Source: Pardosa pseudoannulata (Eukaryota > Arthropoda > Arachnida > Araneae > Lycosidae). From it: a stretch of DNA of 64,000 nt. Position numbers and translations under genes: made by a program. Where the stretch lies: assembly GCA_032207245.1 (NCBI GenBank), contig CM063499.1:32238201-32302200 (forward strand), read 5' to 3'. This document shows positions 46,258 through 57,583 of this stretch, piece after piece. Within the stretch, counting starts at the first letter, position 1; every line of letters starts with the position of its first letter. The notes below the pieces were generated by a model. That model was given only the letters and a program-made list of their open reading frames with translations. It had not been told where the DNA came from and ran no database searches.

Positions 46258-47159
46258 TCCCCTATATAATAATAGCCTAAGTTATCTGTACGTCTGTCCT
46301 CCAATTTATGAAGCGGTTGGACCTGGAATGGATAGAGGCATCCATTCAAAGCGAATAAAGTTTATCTTCTCCTAAACTATCGATCCGATTCTAAAATAAA
46401 TTTGTATAAATATGCTTCATATCACAGCAAAAAATACTGTCGTCTTTAAAACGTTCGAAATCCAACCCTTCCCTCCTTTTCGAGAGTTTAATGCCATTAT
46501 TTCAAGCCCTATTTTCCCCGGTTAAGAGCAGGCGATTAAATTTAACCATTTATCACTTAATAAATAGGTAAAAATTACAATTTTTTCTAGCATTGTGACG
46601 TCATTCCTTTCAACATCTCATTTAATCATTTCATATTTTAAACTATTTAAATATCGTCTACACTATTTTAATATATTTTATCACTGAACTTAGATATTAC
46701 GTAAATGATTTTCTTTTATATTTGGCTTCAATAATAGATTAGGTACATACGTGATAGTTTTAAATTTAATCATCGATTATTTTTTGTTGCAATGAAAATT
46801 TTATCACCGGTATTAACAATAAATTCTTTACATATAAGTCTAGGAGTCTATTTCACAGACTAATAAATATCTAACTTTTAATTTATATATATTTGGAAAT
46901 TAAGAAGTTTGTTCTTTTGTGTGTTTGTTTATTATACATAACCACACGGTTTGACTAAATGAATTCACAATTTGATTCTAAACTGCATTACAGGATCGGG
47001 AGACTCTAGAGGAGTATGACGATAAATAAATTATTGAGAGTGAACCAGATAATTCTCAGTCAAAAAACAAACCATTTTTTACCTGCCTCATTGGGTACTT
47101 AACAGTTCTGGAATATTAAAAATTTTACTAATCCCGTCATATGATGGGCTATATGCTAG
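46258..47159 (+). mobile_element. Helitron-like element, complete copy
   Basis: 5' terminus A|TCCCCTATATAATAATAGCC at 46258; 3' terminus hairpin CCCGTCATATGATGGG (47133-47148), then CTATATG and CTAG|T ending at 47159. 902 bp, insertion between A and T, no coding capacity. TGACGTCA at 46596-46603. It is the longest copy here and defines the family. Confidence 0.87.
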
Positions 47160-49222
47160 TTATTTATAGAAAGCGTGAGACACTTAGATAAATAAAAATA
47201 AAAATTGGCGATTGCAGCAAATTTCTTTCGCCATCGCTCAAACCTAGTCGCCAAGTGGCAATTGTGAATCTTGACCTTTATTCCAAAAGCTAATGAGTTA
47301 TGAGAAACCATTGTCCCTTGATATTCCAGGAGATGTGCGAACGAGCGGCTATTATTAAGCTGTTTTCTTCCGGCAGTGATGAACAGGCTGTCGACTTTCT
47401 CTTTCCATTTTAATGATCCCCTTCGCGCAAGCAGGCCCTTCTACTAATGATTCCGCATCGAACACGTTGGGAGGTTTTAACCCGGTCACATCCGCCTCCT
47501 CCCTAAGAAAACGGTAATTATCCCGTTTAAAAGGGAAAAGTTCTGTGCCAAACGGGTGACAAATGGCTGTGAATACACAATGGGGCCCGGCCCTTGGTCA
47601 AGACTGTTCCGCGCTGCTTTCTTCCTCTCCTCCGTAGGCGAACGGGTATCATGGGTGGCTCGAACGTATTTCGCACACAAAAAAAGAAAAAAAAAACGGG
47701 TGCAGCAGTGAAGAGTTGGCACCGATAGACAGTTGGCAGCGGTGTCGGGGCAATTAAAAAGCAAGGCATCCCCCAGCCCAGAAATTGGCTCGTGTTTGCC
47801 AGTGGGTTGGCTTGGCCACCATAGGGATGAGGTTTCGTTTTTTATTTGTTTTTTCCCTTTTTTTAATCCCTCCATAAATCTGATGTTAGTTTTCGTACGT
47901 AACTTGTAGTGGCACAAATTCGACGTGAAAACTTTACGTTAGAGAAGGACGAACGTGAGAGATTTGTCTGACATGAGGTGTTTCTATATATGTACACATA
48001 GTTAATCTTTATGCTAGTGGTTTTTGGTTTGTTTCCTTTTGTGTATTTATCAGTGCTGAGTGAAAAGTAAAATTGTCGTAACCAAGTTAGATATTTGATA
48101 TATTTTTATATAATTGTTAATTGTAAATCCTAGAGAGAAGTATAGAAACACATATCCATGTCAGGTCTAAAAAAGGGGTAGTTGAAAATTACGTGATTTT
48201 AAAAAGGGAACTCTTTTATAATAATAAAATAAATGAAAAAGACCCACGCTCGCGTAAGCTTTTAGGATCATCCGGTCAGGCGGAAGCATTTTGAAAGAAT
48301 TTGATGAGTTTGCAAACAGATAAGAGTCAGTTAGCGCGTGGACATGGAACTGTGAACACACTCTACGCGTGTCTTCGACGAATAAATGAAAATGGCTCAA
48401 GTTTTGCTTTTAAATGAAACGATGATTTAATAAACTTATTATTATCAAGAAAGACTGTTTTTCATTCACCTTAACACTGGATCACGATATTCATATAATT
48501 TATGGCGCATTTTTTAGCAGCTTCAGTCAAGGGGTTCGGATCCAACGCTGAGGGCTGCTTTGTGAAAATTCTAAATTGGTTTTGATGCGTGTCTGTACTT
48601 GCAATATTAGATTTCTGTCGCTCAATGTTAACCTACGGGAAAAATAAGATCTCCTCTGGCCAGCTCGCATTTTATGAATTCCATTTTTAAAAGTATATAT
48701 ACCACGTGATAGACAGTAAATTCTTTAGAATGCCACCTTTTTTTAATCATTTTTATTTATTTGTTTGTGGTGTTAAATGTTCTTATTTGTGTTTGAAAAA
48801 TAGTATACCGAAATTTCTCACAGATCAGTTAAAATTAGTTCAGTTTTTGCCAATTATTTTAATGGAAAGATAGTATCATAGAGCTGTTCTTTTATGTGGC
48901 ATAATTAGTTTAGCAACAAATAGAAGAATTGCCCTCTAGTGACTAAAGACACAAACACTCAATCCTCCAGGTATCATAGATGTAGCATCATTGTCTTGTT
49001 AGTTGTTTATATTTATGTTTTATTTGTTTTTGTAGCTCAGTAAATTTTAAATGTAATAATTTTTGAGCTAGCCGATGTCTGTCATCATTTAAAATCTCTT
49101 TGTCACAAGTTGGCGACAAACATAGGATGCCAGTTGTCAATTGGATGCTATATCTCGGAGAGCTGGAGGCTGACTGAGTGTTTTTGTCTATAACCACTAG
49201 AGGGTTATTCTTCTATTTGTAA
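47160..49222. other. Intergenic sequence, no gene seen
   Basis: 47340-47960 is GC-richer. A 143-codon minus frame (47486-47917) has no recognisable domain and overlaps another frame. Possible but unproven exon region. Confidence 0.4.
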
Positions 49223-49516
49223 TGTAGCCTCCACACTATGGCCAATTGTTCACCATTTCCTGATAGTGACCCTTGATGGTTCAAGGGTTGCATCCACACG
49301 CTGGACCACTAAATGAACCGAGCGCGTGGATTCGTCCATAGCGTCTACTGCGCACTATAGTTGCGCATCTGGCTGCCTTTGATCTTTGGAGAAAAGCCGA
49401 TTTCGAAGCCATCCTCCACGAAAGCTATTTTATCATTTGCCACCATCAACCGCTATAAGCCATACCTCCTCCAGACGGTGATAATGGCTTGAAGTGGACC
49501 ATAGTGTGGAGGCGCC
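49223..49516 (+). mobile_element. 300 bp TIR MITE, forward copy
   Basis: TGTAGCCTCCACACTATGG...CCATAGTGTGGAGGCGCC; right flank TTAA, left flank GTAA (one mutation). Confidence 0.88.
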
Positions 49517-49536
49517 TTAACAGAAAAAAATTTTAA

Positions 49537-49821
49537 GACCCCCTCCACACTATGGTCCACTGCAAGCCATTACCACTTTGTTTAGGGGGTATGGCTCATC
49601 GTGGACAACGATACAATGGCCTTGGCAGAGCATGGCTAAAGAAGCGTTTTTTTTTTCTAAACATCAAAGATAGCCAGTATGCGCCACTGATAGAGGACGC
49701 ATCCATGCGCTCGGCTCATTTAGTGACCCAGTGTGTGGATGCAAACTGTGAACCATCATATCAAGGTAGGTATCAGGGCGAGCACTGCAGTGGTCAATAA
49801 TGGTCCACAGTGGGGAGGAGG
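49537..49821 (-). mobile_element. 300 bp TIR MITE, reverse copy
   Basis: TTAA then GACCCCCTCCACACTATGG on the left; lies 20 bp from the forward copy in opposite orientation, so the pair can fold back. The right end is eroded, and a further diverged partial unit follows at about 49829-49964. Confidence 0.82.
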
Positions 49822-49964
49822 CAAATATCAAATACAGCCAGCATGCGAGTAGATACAGGACGCATACACGCGCTCGACTCATTGTGTGGATGCAATCCAT
49901 AAACCATAGTTCCAAGGTAGGCATCAGGGCGAGCACTGCAATGGTCATAGTGGGGAAAAAGCAT

Positions 49965-50782
49965 CAAAATGCGAGGCGGTCAGAGATTTTTTTTCATATG
50001 TTAACATGGGGCGAGAGGAAACCATCCTGACTATTTCAGACCCTCCTTAAGCAGTAGGTTTCGATCTCTCAGTCCTCGTGATTTTAACTCTTGTCATTTG
50101 GCAGTGTATGTGTGTGGATATAAATTATTGGGGTAAAAAAAACTATTTGTAGTTATTAGTCGAAATGACTACAAAAGGCTTTCTAATATTAAAGATCGTA
50201 GCGCTGTTGGCTTATTTGGTTGAAAACAGTTCGTCCGTTCCAGGATGTTGTCTTTTATTTTTCCGTATTCTGTCTCATTCTTCCCGCTTGTGTTAAATCC
50301 GACTTTCATAAAAGAAAAAAATGTCGTGACGTCAGCTGATGAACAGATAAGTCTCTCTTTTTTATGTAGACTAAGTTAAATGTCGTTATAGTTATCTGGA
50401 TTTGTAAACAGCGTCATCTCTGAATTGCTAGAAGAAGGGTGAGGAAGTAGACCTGCGTTATTTGCTTCGGTAAGCTTGAATCAAAGTTACGTCCGCGTCA
50501 TTCCTGTACGAAATGTAAGCATAATGAAATCATTGTGATAATCGAAAGATTTTCGCTCGGTGCATACTGGAATACGTTTGGGACCTTTCCAATTGTAGGA
50601 CTGCATTTTCAGTACAGGCTGACTGGGGAAAGTCCAAAGGTCACCTCCATTTTTTTTTTTTTTTTTAATATTTTAATTTATAAAAATGTTAACAAAAATG
50701 TTTAAAAATGTTAACAAATTTTTAAAAGATATTTCAAGAATTTAAAATATTTTCTAAATTATGTTATTTATCGAATGTTATA
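49965..50782. other. Intergenic sequence with SINE tail scrap
   Basis: CCTTAAGCAGTAGGTTTCGATCTC (50045-50068) is a leftover SINE tail. Otherwise unassigned. Confidence 0.5.
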
Positions 50783-50925
50783 CACTCAAGAGCCAAAACA
50801 TTATGACCACCCCTACATTTTGCAATGAACTCGCCTGGATGACGTGGAAGGCACGTGATCAGGTGGAAGTCGTATTTAACTGCTGCTGGAGAGTCTGAAG
50901 AATCGTTCTTTCACTTCTGTGTGCG

Positions 50926-51165
50926 ATGGGAAGGGCTGTGGATTTGGTTTGGTTTGGTTTTGGAGCGCTACGGTCTACTTTTTGCAACACGAGGGCTAAT
51001 GAGACCGGAACCTACTGCTTAAAGCCGATTCCGAACGGCTACGAACATCCATGCCGTAGTGGGATTCGAACCCACGAACTCCGGATCCGAAAGGGAAGGG
51101 CTGTGGATATAAGCGATTTTGATAGAGGGCAGATTGTAATGGCTCGTTTTAAATTTTGGATTTAC
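50926..51165 (+). pseudogene. Tc1-type transposase N-terminus interrupted by SINE
   Basis: MGRAVD, then the SINE, then the duplicated target restores GRAVDISDFDRGQIVMAR, the well-known Tc1-like opening ('..DLSEFQRGQIVMARRLG'). After FKFWIY it stops. Only the first ~25 residues remain: no HTH, no DDE core. Confidence 0.82.
50944..51092 (-). mobile_element. 5'-truncated SINE with 16 bp duplication
   Basis: Reverse copy lacking the tRNA A-box end. GGGAAGGGCTGTGGAT is duplicated at 50928-50943 and 51093-51108. 5' truncation with a long duplication is typical of target-primed reverse transcription. Confidence 0.93.
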
Positions 51166-51170
51166 TAAAG

Positions 51171-52387
51171 CTATTAAAACTAAATTTAAATTTAGAAATT
51201 CGCCAGTTTTTTTATGAAAATTCAATGTTTAAATAAAAAAGATTCTCCTCAAATCAAATTAAGGGGCTGTCTTCAGGGTTTATACAAAATATCTACATTA
51301 GTTTACCTATTAAGTTTACCTTTCTCTTACATATATATAAATACACATATACATATATACATACTTATATATATGCTGTGTATAAAAGTATGTATGTTGT
51401 GTATATATTTAAATTTGGATATTATCGAATGCTGTGGTCCAGACGACTGTAAACTTCCATACGAAATTAGGTCTTTGGAATAAGGATAAACCACTGCTCT
51501 CTCTACAAACACGCCTTGTTACCGCTACAGTGCCACGGTCTGTCATATTTGTTCCTATTTCTAATTACACGTGCCACGCCCCTTTCGGTATCGTTACCTA
51601 ATATTCCCTCGCGTGGCCTTGAATCCCAAGTAAGATCTCTTGTACGACTCTCCCGAGACATGTGTCACCCGACGCATGCATCGCGTGTCACTGACACATT
51701 TTCGGGAGAATCTCTAGCGAAACTAAAAGTGATACATCAATGGTTTGAGGGAGGGATTGCTTCATTGCACAGTGGAATGAGTTCGTTTTTTCTAATCTGG
51801 TATTTGGAATGCTTGTCGAGATATTCGGCCTTTTTGTTACAATTTTCTTGGTGCGTTGTTTGCGTTCAGCAGCGCTTGAAAGACGTACGTCATTCGGGGT
51901 GAATGGAGCGTCGGCTGTGTTCCATTCAAGAGATGTGCTTCCCCCCCCCATCTCTTTCTTTCTTTCTTTCTGTTCTCCCCTTTCGCTGCGCATTCCTTAC
52001 TTCCATTTCCTAAATGCCTGTATATGTCTGTGTATGTATGTGCATATGTATGCAATCCAGAAATTCTAAAGCGGCCGGTTACATTTGATTACTGCCCTTA
52101 TTCTTTTTACTTGCCCGGGCTACTGGGAAAGGAAAAGCTTATGCAGCTTGCAGTAATAAATATGCAGTCAGGCCACATTGAAGAGAAATACAATTTCGAG
52201 AACAACTTAAATCTGTATTGTGGAGCAGCTGCTAAAGGACATTTTTGCCAGTCAACGGCAGACAAGAGAATAATACGAAAAACACTTCGCTGGAACAGAG
52301 GTGTAACCCAGACAGATAGAATTTTCCCAATGGACAAGAAACTTAGCGAATTTAACTGTTAGATAGTTGAGACGGACTTCTCGGTGG
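51171..52387. other. Intergenic sequence, no gene seen
   Basis: 51255-51330 repeats 18170-18260. Frames at 51516-51902 and 52024-52362 (128 and 112 codons) have no recognisable domain. Confidence 0.45.
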
Positions 52388-52712
52388 GTTGGAGGACGGG
52401 TTTCCACTTAATCATAAGGACAGGACAAATGGAAGGGTCAGCTAGCATGAAGTTCTATGTACAAGACACGTAACACCTAGGTCAACATCTGTGGGAAAAT
52501 ATCTCTAGAAAAATCTGTCTCCGACAGAGTGTATCTCCTTTTTGTTTTGAAATTTCCTAAATTGTCCGATAATAATTGGTCAGGCCCCTTCTTTGAGGGC
52601 GTAAATCAGTGGTCAATTTTAGAATAGGGGTTAAAAAATGGGAATGCAAAATGACGCGGGAATTTTTAGCCCTTGTTTTAAGTTTTGAAAACCCCTGAGA
52701 ATTTTCCTTACA
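52388..52712 (-). repeat. Putative solo LTR, copy 3
   Basis: Truncated on one side. The minus-strand start TGTAAGGAAAATTCTCAGGG has the TG of an LTR. Closely follows copy 2 for ~300 bp. Confidence 0.55.
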
Positions 52713-53492
52713 TATATGTAATTACATGAGACTTTTTGCCTCATAGTAGTGCTTTTTTCACTGCTGGGTACTCCGTATAAACCAATTACCTTGACCTTCA
52801 TCTTTTTGCCTCATTTCGAAGGGAAGTTCCGAGCAGTTATTTCCGCCCTGCAGTCGTGTTAAATGGAAAAGAAGGACAATGAAATAATGACAGTTGGAAT
52901 CTCAAACTATCGTAGTTTATTCGTATTTTCTATTACAAACGAAACTGTCGACTAAAAACTGTTCGCAATCTCACAGGATCTCAACGAATGAGTTCGCAAC
53001 AGTACTCCCTGGGCCAAGCCCTCTAGTACTGGAGTAACTATTACTTGATACGTAAAAACTATGAAAAATGAGTGGGCATGACATACGCAAAAAACTTAAA
53101 TATTAACTGTCCGCAAACATTGTACATATCTTTATATATTTGTTTGTACCAGCCAATCAGCAATCACTATAAGCACGTGGAAGGCGTAACTTTAGCTTCA
53201 GAAATCTTAATTTTAGCTATGCAACCGGAATGAATCCGCAAGGAAGCACTCGAGAACATTCCCCAGGGTTATTAGAAAGTAATTACCTAAAAAACAGAAC
53301 CACAACCGAAAGTGATAAAGATATCATTATCGTTTAAAATGTGCATTGTGAGATATTAAATATATGTCATTACTAAGTCATTATGCTATCGTTCTCCAAC
53401 GATGCAGCTGAAAGATATCGACATGTTCATACGCAGTTCTAACTACAGTGAAATAAACAGTGTTATAAATAGTGAAAGCAATGGTTTTAAAG

Positions 53493-53565
<73 letters not shown>

Positions 53566-54952
53566 GATTTGCATGGAATAATTTTGAATTTTTACCCTTG
53601 TATACTTCTTGGTTAGGAGTGAAGGAAATACTATAATCATGAAAATTTCGCTTTAGAACAAAATATCTGTTTAACACAAGGTCTTTTTATAATTAGTATT
53701 AATACTGTGGGTCTCCGCCAGATGGCAGTACTTAAGCTTTGCTCGGACAACATGGTTACTCTGAGAAACGAAACGTACTTTGAACCTTGAATATGTAAAC
53801 TATAATCATAGATGCAACATAGAAAATGACAAGAAATGAGCTGTGATAAAATAAGACATACAAGGCAGTCATTTGGTGTCGACACCAGATTTATTCTCTA
53901 TTTTATTTTAAGTTAAACATTATAGGAGAAATTGATTTCGTAACTAAGTACAGAATTGCTCAAAAAAGGAAAAGAAATTAAGTAAAAAAAAAACCTCTTA
54001 ATCAAAAGCTTTCACTGTTGAAATTTTCTAATTTCATATGCATAAAAATATTTTTAAAATATCCTATTCCGTGCGTTTCCATAGAACGACAAAAATATTT
54101 TGCTGCAAAATTGAACAGTGAACATCTGTACGGCGGTTTAAAACCTCTTTCCTTTTTTCTAAATAATAATTCAAACCCCCTATACCATAATTAAGAATTT
54201 AAATAGCTCATTTCATTTTAAATTATGCTTTCCTTTAAGGCAAAATCGGAACATAGATTTCGCTTTAAGAACTCAATTTGCATCGCATTATCGGAAGAAG
54301 TTAAGTCAGTAAGCACATTTTGTATATTTCGCGGATAACTTTTAACAACCGGAAATAAGATTTTGATTGTGATTTGCATATGCTTAACATTTTCGGCTTT
54401 TGCTGTTGGCATTAATCGTTAAAAATGTTCTAATAATAAATTATTAAACTTCAATATTACGATTTCAAATGCAAGCATTTTTTTCTAAGGAGAAGAAAGC
54501 CATATGTGTTTTAACTGTCTGGTGTAGCGCTGTTTAACCAAATTTTGTAAATGGAAAGTGAAACTGATATAAGGTTTTCATTCCCCAAAATCCTAAATTT
54601 AATTTATACACATATATGTATAAGGACATAAAATGGTGTGGGGAGCGTCGTCGTCGTAGTCACTCGAATGTTCGGTGAGTGATTGATGAGCGTTATCAAG
54701 ATACTTTTATTTCCTGCATATCAGTGTCTGTGTGTGTCAAGCTGTAACACTCATTAAACTGTAGATATCTTCAATGACATCAACATTTAACTGAACAGAG
54801 GATTTTATTTCCTAAGTATACAACATGGCGTTTGACAACGTACCAAAGAACAACTCTTCTGCGAAGAGTGACCAGTCGCCTGATTCTAAATGTTCTGCCA
54901 GTATTCGAGGCTTTCACATTCGAGGCTATTCGATGGTTAAACTGGATTCTAT
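52713..54952. other. Intergenic sequence with long AT run
   Basis: (AT)n at 53495-53562. 52965-53085 is the inverted relative of 1024-1145. No gene seen. Confidence 0.5.
53495..53562. repeat. (AT)n microsatellite
   Basis: About 68 bp of AT dinucleotides. Confidence 0.97.
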
Positions 54953-55225
54953 AGGCACCTCCACACCATAATCCACTGCAAGCCATTACCACTGTCTGGA
55001 GAGGGTATGGCGTATTATGGTCGATGGTGGCAGACGATGTCTTCGGAGGCGGTTTTTCTCCAAAGATCAAAGGCAGTTAGATACGCAACTAAAGTGCGCA
55101 TTAGACCCTATGGACGAATCCACGTGTTTGGTTCATTTAGTGGCCCAGAGTGTCGATGCAACCCGCGAACCATCGTCCAAGGCCACCATCAGAAAGTGGT
55201 GAACAATTGGCCATAATGTGGAGCC
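54953..55225 (-). mobile_element. 300 bp TIR MITE, reverse copy
   Basis: GGCACCTCCACACCATAATCC...CCATAATGTGGAGCC, interior as in the other copies. Paired with an opposite copy 47 bp downstream. Confidence 0.85.
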
Positions 55226-55271
55226 ACATATGGGCTGAGCCTTCTAATCTAGAGATTTCTAATGTCTTATA

Positions 55272-55569
55272 TGTAGCCTCCACACTATGGCCAATTGTTC
55301 ATCACTTCCTGAAGGTGACCTTCAACGATGGTTCACGGGTTGCATCCACACGCTGGGCCACTAAATGAACCGAGCACGTGCATTCGTCCACAGGGTCTAC
55401 TGCGCACTTTAGTTGCGCATCTGGCTGCCTTTGATCTTTGGAGAAAAACAGTCTCCGAAGCCATTGTTTGCCAAGGTTGTTTTGTCGTCTGCCACCATCG
55501 ACCACGATAAGCCATACCCTTTCTGGACTGTGGTAATGGCTTGCAGTGGACCATAGTGTCCAGACGCCA
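55272..55569 (+). mobile_element. 300 bp TIR MITE, forward copy
   Basis: TGTAGCCTCCACACTATGG ... GGACCATAGTGTCCAGACGCC, right flank TTAA. Frames crossing it on both strands are incidental. Confidence 0.87.
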
Positions 55570-55573
55570 TTAA

Positions 55574-56543
55574 AATTATGATGAAACTAAGGCGTATTTA
55601 TAGGGAAAGGTTGGGTTTTAAATCCCCCCCCCTCCGATTTATGTAGCAGAAAAACATTTTAGGGATTTTTATTCATAAGTTATAGTCAATCTGTTGGTAT
55701 TTTCGTTATAAGTAAAAAAGACTTTTTTTTTTTAACTAATACTTTAGTTTGGGATCGGAAGTTTTGTTTTATTATTTAAAAAAAAAAGTGTATAAATATA
55801 TTAGAATTAGTAGAAAATCTATTTGTCTTCATATGTGGAAACTCTGATTAAGTGGGTGTCAAATTTAGTATGTATAATTTTTCTTCTATTTATAATTTGA
55901 TGTCGCTTTCGTTTCGGGAATATAGGAAGCATTTTGATTTCAGTTACGTAATCGAGTTTCCTGTTAATCGATAACAAACCTTGATCTATTTTCAGACCGC
56001 CTCCTCTTTTGTATCTGATAAATGGTAAAAAATCCGACCTTAAAACGAAATCGCATGCCTTTCCAATTCACTTATTCTGATTTTAATAATTTTAGTCATA
56101 ATTTTTCTACCATTCACTTGTCTTTGTTTTTCCTTTTAAAAAAATGCCAACTGTTACGGATTATCCGTAAAATTTACAGTTTTTGGTTTAATTTTACGGG
56201 CTTACGTAGAGACCGATAATTTTTACGGTTTTTGGTACCGGGAAAATGAAATCGAAAATTTCGGAAAAATCACAATGGAATTTTCACTTTATTAATTTTT
56301 AAAAATTGTAAAATCCCATTTTAATTTCAGATAAAATTTGCATAACTAATCAAAATATGTATAAATATTTTTCTACAGTGTAATTAAACATTTTGCATGG
56401 CTCTACCGAATGCAGCATTACCTGGATATTGTGTTTTTGTATACATATATATATATATATATACATATATACATCTATATATACATATATATATACATCT
56501 ATATATATACATATATATACGTCTATATATACATATATACATC

Positions 56544-56593
<50 letters not shown>

Positions 56594-57226
56594 GCGTATG
56601 TATGTATATATAGATGTATATATACATCTATATATATATACATATATATATTTATATATACACATATTTATACATATTTCAGAAAGTAAATCATTTCATT
56701 TATAAAGAAAAAAATAATTTTGTTCAAATTCCAATAAGTATGATTAAAAATAAGTATCTCTCTCTGCTCTTATATTATAAATATTCAGTTTCAAATGCAT
56801 TTCATATTTTTCTGGAATGAAATTTAAATGAAAAAAATAGTGTTTTATTATTATATATATATATAATGAAAGAATGATTGCAAGATTGTATCATTAATAA
56901 TTTCTTGGAATAAGAAAAATTTCATTTAACTTTTATTAATTTTGTATTTTTCAAGAATGAAATTTAGTTTTAAAAATAAGTAATGTTTTATTATATACAA
57001 TGAATATGTAAAGATTTTATTAATTAGAATTTTCCTGGGATTAAAAAAATTACAATGACTTGTGCCACTAAAATGTGAACCAACTAACCAACCAATGCTT
57101 CATACAAAAAATTTTACTAATGTCAGTTTTTTAAAAGTTGGCAGGTATGATTCTACCTTTTTATGCATGATTTTATTTGTTTCTTCATTTATTCATGTTT
57201 ATCAATTAGCAGAGTCATATTATTGG
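55574..57226. other. AT-rich intergenic sequence
   Basis: Contains a complex ATAC/ATAT/ATAG run (about 56442-56680) whose translated frames are Tyr/Ile repeats; nothing else recognised. Confidence 0.6.
56442..56680. repeat. Complex AT/ATAC/ATCT microsatellite
   Basis: Alternating blocks of (AT)n, ATACAT and ATCTAT over ~240 bp. Confidence 0.95.
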
Positions 57227-57382
57227 CAGGGCATGTGCCCAGGGGCCCAAAAATCTTTAGATCCAGAGGTAGTTTTGAAACAAATAAATTTTGTAACTTA
57301 AAAATTTCATGTCTTTATTCTATATACAAATTAGTACCCGCAAGCATAAATACCCACACATTTGTCAGTCATGGTTTTGCAC

Positions 57383-57548
57383 TTAACACTAGAATGCCCA
57401 AGGCAGTCATTTTGACTGTTTTTTAATTTCAGTTAGAAAAACAATTATGAAATATAATGACACAATTTCTTATAATTTGGTGACTTTTTCTATAACATGT
57501 AAATGGGTTTATGAATAATTGTAGTTACTTCTGCCCTCCTTTATTTCC

Positions 57549-57583
<35 letters not shown>

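Larger units (their letters stand above)
50783..51170 (+). mobile_element. Tc1-like element 5' part, broken by SINE
   Basis: Begins after TA with CACTCAAGAGCCAAAACATT, an end common to Tc1-type elements of arthropods. The transposase ATG is at 50926; the element is lost after ~51165. Confidence 0.82.

Noticed and set aside
47486..47917. 143-codon minus-strand open frame
   Set aside because: No domain, low-complexity Phe/Arg stretches, overlapping frame on the same strand, no splice or codon evidence. Treated as chance in a GC-richer patch.
51516..51902. 128-codon plus-strand open frame
   Set aside because: Overlapped by a 101-codon minus frame; no recognisable motif.
52024..52362. 112-codon plus-strand open frame
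   Set aside because: Looks less random than most but shows no family signature; left unassigned.
56350..56705. Frames of ~100 codons rich in Tyr and Ile
   Set aside because: Translation of an ATAC/AT microsatellite.
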